Positions 1 to 11,099 of a DNA stretch of 64,000 nucleotides are shown here, one piece after another. This DNA comes from Albugo candida (taxonomy: Eukaryota; Oomycota; Peronosporomycetes; Albuginales; Albuginaceae), in NCBI GenBank assembly GCA_905220665.1, contig CAJNAR010000163.1, positions 372,001 through 436,000 on the forward strand, read 5' to 3'. Position numbers and translations under genes: made by a program. A model generated the notes under the pieces. The model did not search any database. It had not been told where the DNA came from and saw only the letters and a program-made list of their open reading frames with translations. How positions within the stretch are numbered: position 1 is the first letter of the stretch; the number at the start of each line of letters is the position of its first letter.

Positions 1-142
1 ATAGTGGGAGGAGTGTTGAGCTCCAACGAGATTTGATCGGAGGGCTTCCTTTCATGTGTCCTCGTCTCCAATTCTTGACTGGGAACTGGATTCACTACCG
101 CTTGTGGTGTCACCACAAGTGCCGCTGGTTCGGTTGTTTGTT

Positions 143-1162
143 TTATCGCTTTTTTTGTTTTTGTTTGCTGTGAATCAGAGTTGCAAATTGATTCTGGTTT
201 TGCTGTTTCTTTTGCTTGTTGGTTTGTTGTTGCCGTGCTCCCGTGGCTTCTGTAGCACCCAAATCCAAGCAGTGAGGACCACGTTGACCAAAACGTGGTC
301 GTTCCGTTGGAATAGGAGCATTTTCCCCCCTTACTGGGTAAAGTTGTTTGTCGTAAGCGATTTGTTCAACCACTTTACCAACTCTAATCAATTGTTGGGG
401 GCACGTCAAACAACCAAAGTAAACTCGCCAAGTCGACATCACCACTTCCTTAGTGGGAATCGTCTTGCGAAAGGTGCCATACACCACTTGACATCCGAGT
501 TGGAAGAGCGCGGAATATGTGATTCCGCTCCTCCTCCACGCCTACGCCAAGACATCGAGGTAGTATGTTGTTTCAAGAGTATCAAACTCCCGAAAAAAGT
601 ACTTTTCCCCAAGGATAGTCACCGGCTGACACTCCAACTGTTGGCAGGCATCCGCTGTGGTGACCATCACTCTGATGTTTCCCCCAGGTATTTTGGACAC
701 CTGAGCGATGGACCGGCTCTCCAGTAAACTTTCAAAGACCGGATTGCCGTGGTCTCGTATCAGAGAGGATAAAATTTTCCCATTTGGAGTACGTGTCAAA
801 GACTGACCTGTCTCCAACACCATGGGGAAGGTTGCTTTCCGGATTTGGAAAGGTCTTGCTGCTTCCAATTTCGCAGACGAAACAGACCAATCCGGATGCT
901 CCCCATCAGCATATAGCTGCAGTATAGCCTCGATATCCGAGGCTTTCGGCTTTGGGAGCTCCACGCGAAATTTCGCCCGAGCTCTAGCCTGGTCCTTACG
1001 CAAGGACTCCTGCGACTTGATTATGTCAGCAAGAGTGGGACTTTTAGTGTCGTCCACACTTGCACTTGCAGTTTCCTTTGGGTCACCCTGTGACGAGGCA
1101 ACGACAGTACCACATGCACCACATCCTACACCGGTAGTACCGGTATTACCCTGTACCGTCAC
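143..1162 (-). pseudogene. Retroelement ORF1-like protein, broken
   Basis: A minus-strand frame opens with ATG near 1162 and runs about 206 codons to a TAG at 544-542. The same frame continues past the stop with protein-like sequence (TFRKTIPTKEV, TWRVYFGCLTCP, EQIAYDKQLYPVRG) to a TAA at 145-143. The layout resembles the ORF1/gag-like proteins of oomycete non-LTR retrotransposons, which have a conserved YYLDV block, then a TWRVYF block, then a basic Gln/Lys-rich tail. The residues around the TAG fit better with small indels, so this looks like a decayed copy rather than a programmed stop. Any pol part would lie beyond the left edge. The family call rests on recalled pattern only, and a host gene relic is not excluded. 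Confidence 0.5.
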
Positions 1163-4100
1163 ACTGGGGTGGGGGTAATTTTCACGTCATCATACAGGGG
1201 TGACGACTCATCAACAATCATGCAATCACCCAATACTGGGTGACTCACGAGGGTTGCCACGTCACTACAAGTGGACGTTACCACCCTGGGTTGTGTCGAT
1301 ATGTCGACATGAATCATTGTTTTCGAGAGGAAGGAGTTGAAAAAAGTTGTTTTTTCGAGTTGTTTTTACTAAATTGGCGGGTTATTTAGTAGCCGGCAAA
1401 TTAAGAAGTGCCAATCACAGCTCAAAAAATTATATTGTTGCTAAATCGCCAGAACTGGCGAAGCAGCAAATAAAAATTATACCTTTCGCGCAGCCGACCC
1501 CACGTGGTGACATTTTTCAGCGTATCAACTGGAAGATCTCATATTACACCCTTCGGAGAGTATTTGAACAGGTTAGTTTATAATATTCCTTTGTTTTTTC
1601 CAATCACTACAGTTTCACAATGACAGCTAGAAAAAGCTCGATGTCCAATGGCAACCGGCGCGAACCCATGCTCCTCTACTTTTATTACTAGATATATCAA
1701 CAAATAATAAATAATTCTATAAAAAACGATTTTTATAGAATTATCAGTCACCTTTCCAACATCCTAATCTCTAGAGTGTCTACTATTAACCTACCATATA
1801 CAGATATCAGAAAAAAAACGTACCTACGCTAGAGCAATACAACAAAAACAGCGGAAGAAACAGAATGAGCTCGTGTACAAAAGTAGACAGGTGAGCTGAT
1901 TGGCTAGCGTACTTAGCAATAATTGAGCTGCGATTGGTTAGATCAATTGTCTGTGGCCGTAGTATTAATGTCTGTGGCCATAGCGGCTCCCTAATGCAAA
2001 TGAAGGTATTGCAATAATTAATAAAATCAATGCTGGAATACTAGTCCAAATACCGGGACACATCAAATTGCGGATCTTAATACACAATCCTTTACGTCTA
2101 ATGAAAATAAAGACACCATGTACACTGGCATCAAGATATTGCGAGTTCAGCGGATGCTGAGAAGTAGCCACGTCTCCCAGCTACGAACGGAAATGTATAA
2201 GTCCTGAAGAATCCGGTATGAGCTTGCGTGCTATTAGACACTTTTCTAAGGTAGTGTTGACCGTATTCGTCATTCAAATCACTCTCACGACCAAACCGAC
2301 ATATGTCGTCAAAAAGCGTGAGAAGCGCCACATTGACAGGCCCAGTAAATTCGCGGGCTATTCAGCACAAGAACAGCGACGATTGTTTCCGCATGTTATC
2401 GCAATCTGGATCTTGGCTTTACATCCTTACTCAGGAAATCATTCAAACAGTACAGGACACCATGATGATATAATTCGAACGGTTCTAGCTGATTCTTCCG
2501 GCGCCTAGATTGAGGTCTGGATCAATCTACCCGTATTCGATAACAAATTACAGCTCAAGAAGTCTCCTGCTAATTGAATTGGATACTCAAGATGATAACA
2601 CGTCGCTATTAATGGTCACGGCATGGTGTCAGGCAAAAATTGAGCAAAGTCATCATAGTTATAGAAGAACTGAATCAGCTGGATCTCTATCGTGTTAGCC
2701 AACAACAAAACTTAAAAGTCTATGAATTCAGCTAGAAGTAGCACTACTTGTTTTCGGCCTTTCACAATCTTCCATGAATTAATCGACTGTAACCTGGTAG
2801 CAAGTAAATTATTGTCCGGACGATGTCAGTGAATACAATGGAAGGACTAATCTCCATTTAAGTTGCTTCCAAAAGAAGATTAGAAGACGCACGTTTGCAT
2901 TTGTCCTGAATGGTCTGCTGTCTGCGTATTTTAAATTGATTGAAAGCGCCAGACGAAAAGATATTGTCAAGTCGATAACGACTTGTGTCATAATAGTGAG
3001 TCTCCAGTAATTTATCTCCGTCATGAAAACCGATCCCGATGCAGCTGTAAAGTTTACTTCCATTTCACAATCATAATCAAGTGGAATCATTCCAGTTTCT
3101 ACTACCCTTATAGAAGTAAAGCATCATCGATCGTTGCTGCGAAATTGCGGTAAGCTCATCGAAACGTAATCGTAGCACTTCATATTGAACCCAACTACAT
3201 AGTTCATCTTCATTTTTACCCTTGATGTTGGTCTGCTCAAGGTACGTATTTTCTGTGTCACGGTGCCAAAAAAAGTTCTATGTGAGACCCCAAAGTATGT
3301 ATTTTGTAGAATTTTCGCTCTATAAAATAAATGATGTTCAAATTGATGGTGACACAAAGGAGCTTAGTAGAGAAATATGGGTGCTTCAAAATACTTGGCG
3401 TAGATTGTATCTTCCTCAGAACAAAGCTAGGATTTGCAGATTTGTGTCAAGAGCCTACTTCTACATTACAATGGAATTTCATCTTATGCTTTGATCTTCC
3501 TTGAGTGCTAAGGAGAATCGGCTTTATAACTCATCATTCTCAGTTTATTATTTTAAGATCTTTCTGATAGTCGACGTGACTATTTTAATGGAGAGCGAAT
3601 AGAATGAGCTGGATCTTTGTCAAGAGCTTCCCCTCCCAATCCTTGACGATTTCCAACTGCTGGTATACCGGGTTAGTCAATCTCAAGTGCCTATGTATGC
3701 CAGGTTTTATCGAAATTAATTTCCGAGGCGTGCTAATTGCACCACCCATGATATTCAGCTATACAGCAATTGATCACCCGGAAAATTGAATCAACGTCGT
3801 CTCTACAAATGTTGTAGTCATCTTTTATTTAGTTAAGTAAAAATCCAATCGTCGCAAAGATCATTGAATATGACACTAGAAGCTTCATCGGCTGAGAGGA
3901 TAAGGCAAGCGACTAAGAAAGCGGATCAAGAACGCTGAAGTACGCTCGATTTTATTCTTGTTTGAGTTTTATAGGTTTTTATACACGAAATCATGCAGCA
4001 TGAAGACTGAGTCTTTTCATTTTCTGCGATCGTCGACTGGATAGGCTTGTACCCGCTTATAACCATCAATACGCAGTGATAATCATTCTTGCATCGATGA

Positions 4101-5726
4101 AAAACAAAAATATCGATTATTCGTGTAATATCACAATTAAAATGTGTACGGCAATCCGTGAAAATACTACAGCATACTTATTCAGTTTTGTGTTCTCTGA
4201 CTTTGGCAATTATCACACACGATCATTGATATCTCGTATTTTAGCCAGAATGCGCCTGTAGTAAGAGGTCCAAAAAAATACTCTAGGGTTTTATCCGGAA
4301 AGCCTACTATTCAAGAATTACAGGGATACTATCCATTAATAAAGGAAATTAGGCAGCAAATGATTGAAATTTGGTGTTTTGGTATGTTGGGGCATTATTG
4401 CGGGTACGACGTGATATTTTGGCGTCAAAATTGGCATCTGGATCCTGTACCGATCTTCGGCCGTTGTAAGTCCAGCTTGTGTGCACTTGTTTACCGAATC
4501 AACCACTTTCAAGATCTGGAATGATAACGATATTCTTCAGCACTTATACACGACCCAGCCTTTAGAATTATGATACAGCAAGTTGTATTTCATAAGCAGT
4601 AGTCTTGATGTGAGTGAGTCTACACTACTTCTAGCTGATGGTACGACATCATCAAACACGCTTTAAAGAATGTCTCTGAGATCTATATAGAAATAACCCA
4701 AGAGATGTTTAACGTGGTATGTCGAAAAAAGATAGGACCGGATCTAGTACCGTTTTAGCGCCAAGCGCTGTACTCAAAACAAGCCTCAGCGATGCGTCAA
4801 GCCATATTTCTATTTTGATGTGTACGATAATTGGAAACACATGGTCCTCTCCATTTATCTACCATTCATAATACCTGAGCGATCAACTACTTTAGGACGC
4901 AAAAGTCGGTATCGTCAAATTTACTCGTTCGCATTTATGAGAACGTCTGAAGAGTCTGATGAGATTTGCCAAGCATAACTGCGGTTGGTGTCGTATGGAC
5001 CAGAACGAGAAGGTAAAATACTACACGGTAGTCTTTTAGATCACTATCCAATAATAATAAAGAAGTTCAATACGTATGCATGATAATAAAAGAAGACGCT
5101 GCGATAAAGTCTCTCGGCTAGCATCCGTACTTGAAATGCGTCGTTTTCATGTAGCTAGCTCGGAAGGCTATCACGTCCTACCCGCGAAATGCCTTACCAC
5201 TAAGGTGCAACTTTTGTTGATGGCCATGCATCACTTAATACGTCTTATTTGCTCGGCTAGATTATAGATGTCGGTAGTTTAAGGTAAGAATTGCTCAATC
5301 AATTCAAACACGTAAATTCGATCTTCCATTAAGTCAATGAACCTGCCCATTCTATATCAGCAATCGTGGCGACAAAGGACGAATCTAAAATGTCATAAAA
5401 ACATCGCTGTAAGGCCGCATCCAAGAATGTCTGTGTCAAACAACATCTCACTACGATGTATTAATCTTAAAAATTCGTTTTGATAGGCATCATTCTATGT
5501 AGGAACTCAGGGAAAAGCTAAATTGAGTGCTGACTGGTAATTTGTTGGCACTATTCGTGCTCTTTTTTTAGTGTTGCGAAGAGAGCTTCAGATCGAGATC
5601 ACTATCTCAAAATAATCTACATTGCATCACTTACTCAACCATATGGCAGCGATCATCTAAAGATGTGATATTCTGCTTGGTCACGCGCTTCCGAATTAAG
5701 CTTGTAGCTCACGCGCCATCGCCTGT
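1163..5726. other. Gene-poor stretch
   Basis: Only short, overlapping open frames are present, without convincing coding character, signal peptides or recognisable domains. The part next to 1163 may be the 5' untranslated region of the retroelement to its left. A perfect hairpin lies at 1711-1744, and an imperfect direct repeat of gtctgtggcc lies at about 1950-1984. The rest looks like old, unrecognisable intergenic or transposon-derived DNA. Confidence 0.45.
1711..1744. repeat. Perfect 15-bp inverted repeat, 4-nt loop
   Basis: The arm ataattctataaaaa at 1711-1725 is followed by loop acga and the exact reverse complement at 1730-1744. It is AT-rich. It could be a transposon relic, a replication-slippage product or a chance hairpin; no neighbouring gene explains it. 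Confidence 0.7.
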
Positions 5727-6009
5727 TATAGACCAATGGACAGGGGTCCGTACCCAGCTCAGTCGGTTAAGCACTTGAGCGCACGGACCCCCTGCCGGAG
5801 GTAGTTAGTTCGATCCCCGGCAGTGTGGGCAGCGGTTTGAGCCCACCCAAGCAATAAGCTTGGAAAATATCTGCCTCCCTAGGTNTGAAGTCAGACTTAA
5901 GTGATATTCACACGGTCAGGGGCTCATGATAGGATAAGGAAGGTAGTTAAAGAACCAGATAAACAGTGTAATGAAATCCTTGACAAATAAAATATAGACC
6001 AATGGACAG
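5727..6009 (+). mobile_element. tRNA-derived SINE with target-site duplication
   Basis: A 249-bp body (5744-5992) is bounded by the perfect 17-bp direct repeat tatagaccaatggacag at 5727-5743 and 5993-6009, the signature of a target-primed insertion. The head is tRNA-like, with A-box cagctcagtcgg and B-box agttcgatccc at tRNA-like spacing. The tail ends in an A-rich tract (acaaataaaa), as expected at a SINE 3' end. The body has one undetermined base (N at 5885). The perfect duplication suggests a fairly recent insertion. Its movement would depend on a partner LINE; the LINE at 30,934 has a TAA tail, so it is not an obvious partner. Confidence 0.85.
5755..5817 (+). promoter_or_regulatory. RNA polymerase III A and B boxes of the SINE
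   Basis: The A-box-like cagctcagtcgg is at 5755-5766. The B-box-like agttcgatccc at 5807-5817 matches GGTTCGANTCC at 9 of 11 positions. Their order and spacing match an internal tRNA promoter. The flanks do not close into a convincing tRNA cloverleaf, so this is a SINE promoter rather than a tRNA gene. Confidence 0.75.
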
Positions 6010-6698
6010 ACTATTACGAAAGAAGCATCGGAAAAAATGGACAATGCTTCACGACTCTTATGTGCCTCTGATTGAGATGAATCGGAGATACATATTTCGC
6101 AGATCTGGTTGAGGGTCAAATGCTTGGATTCCGATGGAGTGCAGTCGGTGCTATTTCTCACTATCTTATGCCTGCATATCTCCACACTAAGCATAACACC
6201 TTATGTGCTCTTCTATCTCCACAGGTCAGCAGTAAATGATGATCACTTCAAAATGATTGATAGTGCAGTCAAGTATCCTAGTGATAATAGGGAGTATGAA
6301 TGTCTTTCTTGCGAGACCGGTCGCCACCTGTTGTGAATCAACCTTCCATTGCTACCAATTGGCAGCCTGTTTTCAGCAGGATCATTTGGATTACAATGGA
6401 ACTATGTACCGAAGGCTTTTTATGCGATTATGCAACAAAATAGGACAGCTCCATCGCTATTATGCTCTGGAGTGACTTATTGCATACCTTTCATGACATT
6501 GCGGCAGTTTGACGAGTACAGATGGCAGACCATCCACAGCTGCTTGAGCACATAAGGGATTCCTGGCATTGATTCTGTCAAGTAGTCGACGTAGTACTTG
6601 ACATTTTCGACACTGTGTAAGTGAATTTCAGTGGATCTTGTTATTTCTCAAAGTGTATACGACATTTGGGAAATTCGAATCAAACACATCAATCTACC
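6010..6698. other. No gene recognised
   Basis: Open frames of 60-75 codons overlap in several phases, and none has coding character or a start context to favour it. This is the flank between the SINE and the damaged frames that begin at 6699. Confidence 0.4.
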
Positions 6699-6911
6699 AT
6701 GAAAATACCAATCGCTCTCTCAGTTGTCTTTAGTCTTGATCACGGACTCCATCTTGACGCATACAAAGTCCACACACTAGTAGGACATAATTACCAGCAA
6801 ATCTCTCGCTGTCACAGATGTCTCCAGCGTTTTGCTCTGTACGCCAACTTCACGTATGTTTTGACGGAACACAATTCGGAAGGAATCAAAAGCATAATAG
6901 GCAGGGGATGA
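6699..6911 (+). pseudogene. Possible secreted CHxC-type effector fragment
   Basis: ATG at 6699 opens a 70-codon frame. A short hydrophobic start (IALSVVFSL) is followed near residues 38-41 by the tetrapeptide CHRC. A CHxC motif shortly after a signal peptide defines a known class of Albugo candidate effectors. The hydrophobic segment is weak as a signal peptide and the frame stops at 6911. Coding-like sequence resumes in another phase from about 6953, so this is either exon 1 of a spliced gene or, more likely, the head of a decayed one. The tetrapeptide alone could occur by chance. Confidence 0.3.
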
Positions 6912-6952
6912 TTGCAGGTATCGCTGATCATGTTCCGTTTTCGAACGTTTAG

Positions 6953-8271
6953 GATAGCTTCTCAGAGAAAGTATGCTCGGTCCTTTCCAAAATTTGCGCC
7001 AATGACAAGTTTATTATCGAAGAGAAAAGAAAAATACTACACAAAAGCAATGCCGCATCGAGTATGGATGTCCGTCTTGGCGCTAATTTGGTTGTAGAAG
7101 GAGAGAGATGCAACGATCAAAGTAGCGACGAATCAAACGAGGTATCTGTTTCTGGGGCTGATCTGATTGGAAAAGGCAGCAATGATAGAAGGGATAGTGT
7201 CACGAAAGAATTTCGATCTGCTGGTTATTTGAAGAGAAAAAGAAGTGATAATGAATGGAAGGTTGCTCACAGAAAATTCCGACTATTTGGTGTTACCTTT
7301 GATGTTACGAGTCACGACGCGTCGAATATAGCAAAGCATATGAGCAGTAATCCGAATGGAGCAAGAAGCTTTCATCAAGGCTACGATTCGTTGAAGGAAG
7401 CTTCACCTGCTGGAACTAATTTGGCCAGCACTGATGGCGGAAACGATGCATTAAAAAAACCGCAAATTAATGGAGTCACTGTACAAAACCAGAAAGAAAT
7501 CTCCACAACCCCGTCATATTGCCGACTCCTACCAAAATATTTGCCCGATTTTTTGATTCAAGGTTGCCTTCGATGTTTGGATTTGAGTAACATTGATGTG
7601 AGATACTCAATCACATAGTCAATGTTGAAGATTTTCCAATGGGCGCTGCAGTATACTACAGATAAGGCTCCCTATATTATCATAATAAAATGCGGTAACA
7701 CATGTGGTTGATCAAATGGGGATCCCAGAATGATTGTTTCTTAATATCTTTGTAACAACAAATGGGAGACAGTTCCTCCGCAGACTTTCAGGTGTGGACC
7801 GGGTACCCCTACAAGCCAAATCAACTTACCTCCGATGTAAAGGAAAAGGAATGGACCAGGTTTCACTATTTAAACATGTCCGTCGAACACCCAAAAGCGA
7901 ATGCGCAAAACTGTCGAACATATATCCAGCTCTTTGTCAAAACGCTCGTAGGGGGCATAGACGAAAATGAAGAGGTCTTTTCATGCTTGACCGAACAACA
8001 CACACACGCCAATATAATTGACTTCAGAGAAAAATGTTTGTCAACCGAGGGTCCGTGCGAAAAAATTACGCTAAAAAAACAAGTAAGCGAAAGATTGCTT
8101 ACCCTTCCCTTGGTCTCGTTGCCTTTAAGTGGCCAGCCCGAAGGAGATATTACAGAAAGCACATGGGCAATTCCATATCAGTGCATGTATTTCATGCCAA
8201 TCGTTAGTGGTTATGCTGTACACGATCAATACATATACCCAATCGGCGAATCAAAAATACGTTTAACATAG
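6953..8271 (+). CDS. Unrecognised two-exon ORF, possibly decayed effector
   Basis: Two open frames look protein-like and join cleanly. The first is open from 6953, just after an in-frame TAG (first ATG at 7064), to 7597. A GTGAGA donor at 7598 and a CTTTCAG acceptor ending at 7791 would remove 194 nt in phase 0 and continue into the frame that ends at 8271. The product would be about 370 residues, hydrophilic, Ser/Asn/Lys-rich with basic patches (KRKRSDNEWK), and with no domain I recognise. This intron is much longer than the 45-67 nt of other genes here, so the model is tentative. The stop at 8269-8271 falls in a 10-bp tandem duplication. It may belong with the CHRC fragment upstream and the frame at 8443. 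Confidence 0.35.
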
Positions 8272-8280
8272 TTTAACATA
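8261..8280 (+). repeat. 10-bp tandem duplication at a stop codon
   Basis: The decamer gtttaacata occurs twice in tandem. The TAG that ends the upstream frame spans the junction (8269-8271). With only one copy, the frame would run on for about 20 more codons. Confidence 0.85.
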
Positions 8281-8442
8281 TGGATTCCCATCGTGCTTGA
8301 ATTGTCTATTAGGAGTCTTTGGGGGTCTAAAAAAAAGGTTGATGAAGCTCTGATGAAATAGTAAAAAAGGTTCAGCCAACTTCACACACGAGAAGTCTCA
8401 TTTTTTCGACACGCATGTAGATGTGCAAGAATCCGCAATCAA

Positions 8443-9012
8443 ATGTTGGGATTCTTGCATGTGGGTGTCAGGTCTCTCCGATCCTATGTGTACGTTTTTG
8501 GAATCTATGATTGCGATAGAAAGAACGCCAGTGAGAGAGGTCCAAAAAATGCGGTCGAAAAGATTGAAGAGTGTGAAGAAAAGGACGCGTATGCCTGGAT
8601 CAAATCATGGGCATACAGTAGAAATCCCGAAAGGACATTTCTCCTCATCAAGCCATTCCTTTGTAAATCCTTGGTGAAACCAGATAGAATAGAAGATTCT
8701 TTGCAAAACGCCATCGATGATCTCAGTGCTAGGTCATCAAATGACTTGATCTGGTTTTTGCAGTTTAAAACGGAGAAACTGCTGATGAAGAAGCATTCAG
8801 GAACTCGGCATTTTGCATCGCAGCAGTCAGTAATTCCTACGTTGTGTCATCAGCATCATTTCACATTTGACGACTCCATTCAAGTGGACACACGTAATGA
8901 ACTTGTGTTATTTACATACTCATTTCGGAGTCATTCATTACGAAGCTATAGAAATGGGCTTGCTTCCACATCCATTGAATTCCCTAAGCGCAGTGCAATC
9001 TGTTGGGTGTAG
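8443..9012 (+). CDS. Unrecognised ORF, probably part of the same locus
   Basis: A 189-codon frame with protein-like composition (acidic and basic clusters such as KIEECEEKD, and RIEDSLQNAIDDL), in the same reading phase as the frame ending at 8271. An intron from a GTATTT donor near 8187 to the TAG acceptor at 8418-8420 would join the two in phase, but other explanations are open. No domain or signal peptide is recognised. Taken with the frames at 6699 and 6953, it suggests one gene of 500-600 residues that is either multi-exon or decayed. Confidence 0.3.
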   Translation: MLGFLHVGVRSLRSYVYVFGIYDCDRKNASERGPKNAVEKIEECEEKDAYAWIKSWAYSRNPERTFLLIKPFLCKSLVKPDRIEDSLQNAIDDLSARSSNDLIWFLQFKTEKLLMKKHSGTRHFASQQSVIPTLCHQHHFTFDDSIQVDTRNELVLFTYSFRSHSLRSYRNGLASTSIEFPKRSAICWV

Positions 9013-9117
9013 TGAGAATAATTATCCGGCTAGAACTCTGCTAGAGAAGCGAAGTAGTAGAATTTGAGCTTTTTTGAAGTAAGACGTGCCTTGACAGTGT
9101 GAAAGTGCATTGATTTA

Positions 9118-10377
9118 CTAGTGTGTTGCCGCTTGCTCAAATACTTTTACCGGTTTTTCGTTACCAACAAATTCCGCCGCAGTTCTACGTAAACCTTCAG
9201 AGATGAAGCTGCTTTGATATGGAATGGATGGCTGATAGTGAGGTCTTTCCCACAGAAATTGCTTCTCGGTAACTGCTACTTTCAACACTCCTCGAACATC
9301 GTGCATCGACGATCCTCCTGAAGATGACATGCACTTGCTCCAGATTGAAATGTCACCGCAGCTTCGCCACCCTGTGCGCTGGCAACCCCTTCGCCACATG
9401 TTTCGCGCTGGCCATACTTCTTCACACGGTAACTTCCTGACAGCTGCTTGGTTTTTCATCTTGTTACTGGTTATGTGACAGAGTGTCCAATTTACTTCGT
9501 CAGCTTCGCATCCAAGCAGTTCTCGTTTCTCACGCAAGACTAAGTTAACCTCGGCCTTGTGATCGATAACGATAACGTGGTTTGCTTCTTGCAGATCCGC
9601 CTTGTCTAAAGGCTAGGCTAGTGAGTGGGTCTCGTGGCCGTGCGTACAGCGAAGCTGATGTCTGGTCTTGTACATCGAGCAATATAAAGTAGGCTACCCA
9701 CCAGTGACTGAAATTTTCTTATGATTAACTCACATTTTCCGCTTCGTCTGGGGAACAGGTTGAGCTTCGTGATCAGTGTTATCGTCATACAAAATGGGTG
9801 TTCTCACGCCATCCGCTTTTTTCGATCCATGTAGATAAAGTACTTCGTCAATAGTCACAGTCTAATTCATAAAGTACGTCTCCTTGTTCTTTTTACTCCA
9901 CCGTCATGACCAGAAACTTGTTAACGTCAAACATATCCTTTATTGAAGTAACTTCACAGCATCGAAGAATGATCCACGTCGCTTTAGCTCGAGGAAGTGA
10001 TTGCCACTCCTATATACACCGACTACTGCAAGCTCGCCTCCGTGGATTTTAAAATATACAGGTGCGTTTAATACACACTGGCTAAAGCCAGCATCGAACA
10101 GCTTTGCATCTACTAGTTCCCTCGATAATCGGCCCACTTTCTTTATTCGGTAAATAGACTTCTCAATTCGTAGAGCCAGTTTGTTCGTGCAATGCAAACC
10201 AACCTGTATCAGCGTCTTCTCAGAAACGCGCATCCCCTTCGTTGCTTCATCGCAAGGAAGGTCTCCACGATCCCCTCGTTGCGGTGACGTAAAAACCGAC
10301 TGATGTCCGTGAAGTGACCGCTTTTTATTCTTGTTTCCAGTCAAAGAAGAAGCCAGTGTAGAAGGCGATACGCTCAT
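9118..10377 (-). pseudogene. Ty1/copia reverse transcriptase/RNase H remnant
   Basis: The minus-strand frame 10377-9940 carries a recognisable copia reverse transcriptase stretch: GMRVSEKTLIQVG, NKLALRIEKSIY, then AGFSQC and YFKIHGGELAVVGVY. The catalytic YVDD expected directly after VGVY is lost to a frame change. A second fragment, 9537-9118, ends in FVGNEKPVKVFEQAATH, which resembles the RNase H region. Between them lies a poorly conserved gap. The element has no intact frame and is dead. Its LTRs were not found. Orientation is opposite to the second copia remnant downstream. Confidence 0.7.
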
Positions 10378-11099
10378 GGTAAGCGTGATGAAGTGCGCAA
10401 ATATAGAATTCGGTCATGCTATGGTGGTATGTGGATTCCAATGTAAGAAGATACAATAAGGAGAGCGAAATGAATGTGTCATTCTGACCAGCTTATGGAT
10501 TCAGATACAATCCGTAATGCACCAATATTAGCAAAGGGTTGGACGCGAGGCGGAATCGGCGCTATCAGGAAAGTATGACAAAGATGCATAAAAACTCCTA
10601 CAGTTGCGGGAAATTGGGATACATGAGGACGGATTGATGAAACAAGACTTCCTGCAGCAATAAAGAAACGTCGTTCTAGGGAATACAGTAATGGATACCA
10701 GGATGGAGAATACGAGGAAAGCATGGATTGTAGATGGGATCTAGCAGGCATGTCGAGGCAGATTTCAACTGGTAAATAGGATCGTCAAAAGTGCAACAAA
10801 TCCTGTATACCTCTAAAATGGCAAGGAATTGAAAATAGGATGGACAGGACTGGCGAACATTATCGCAATAGCCAACTGTTTGATGACCTAAGTACTCTTG
10901 AACAATGCTACAACATGCGGATTATGTAAATCCTACTTCTGAAGGTGCGATCGTGCTCGATGTATGTTTGGCCAAGAACGTTCTCAATATCGAGACAGAC
11001 CGTAGAGAACGAAAATCCAGTATTATCGGTATACTGACTTCAATCGAGCCTATTGACAACTCGGAAAGCAGATGAGAAGTCTATCACACTTCCATCAAC
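10378..11099. other. Spacer between two copia remnants
   Basis: No gene is recognised. The sequence may include unrecognisable gag or protease parts of the plus-strand copia element that becomes legible from about 11,100. Confidence 0.35.

Noticed and set aside
5744..5830. Functional tRNA gene
   Set aside because: A and B boxes are present, but the acceptor and anticodon stems do not pair convincingly, and the whole unit is bounded by a target-site duplication. It is a SINE head.
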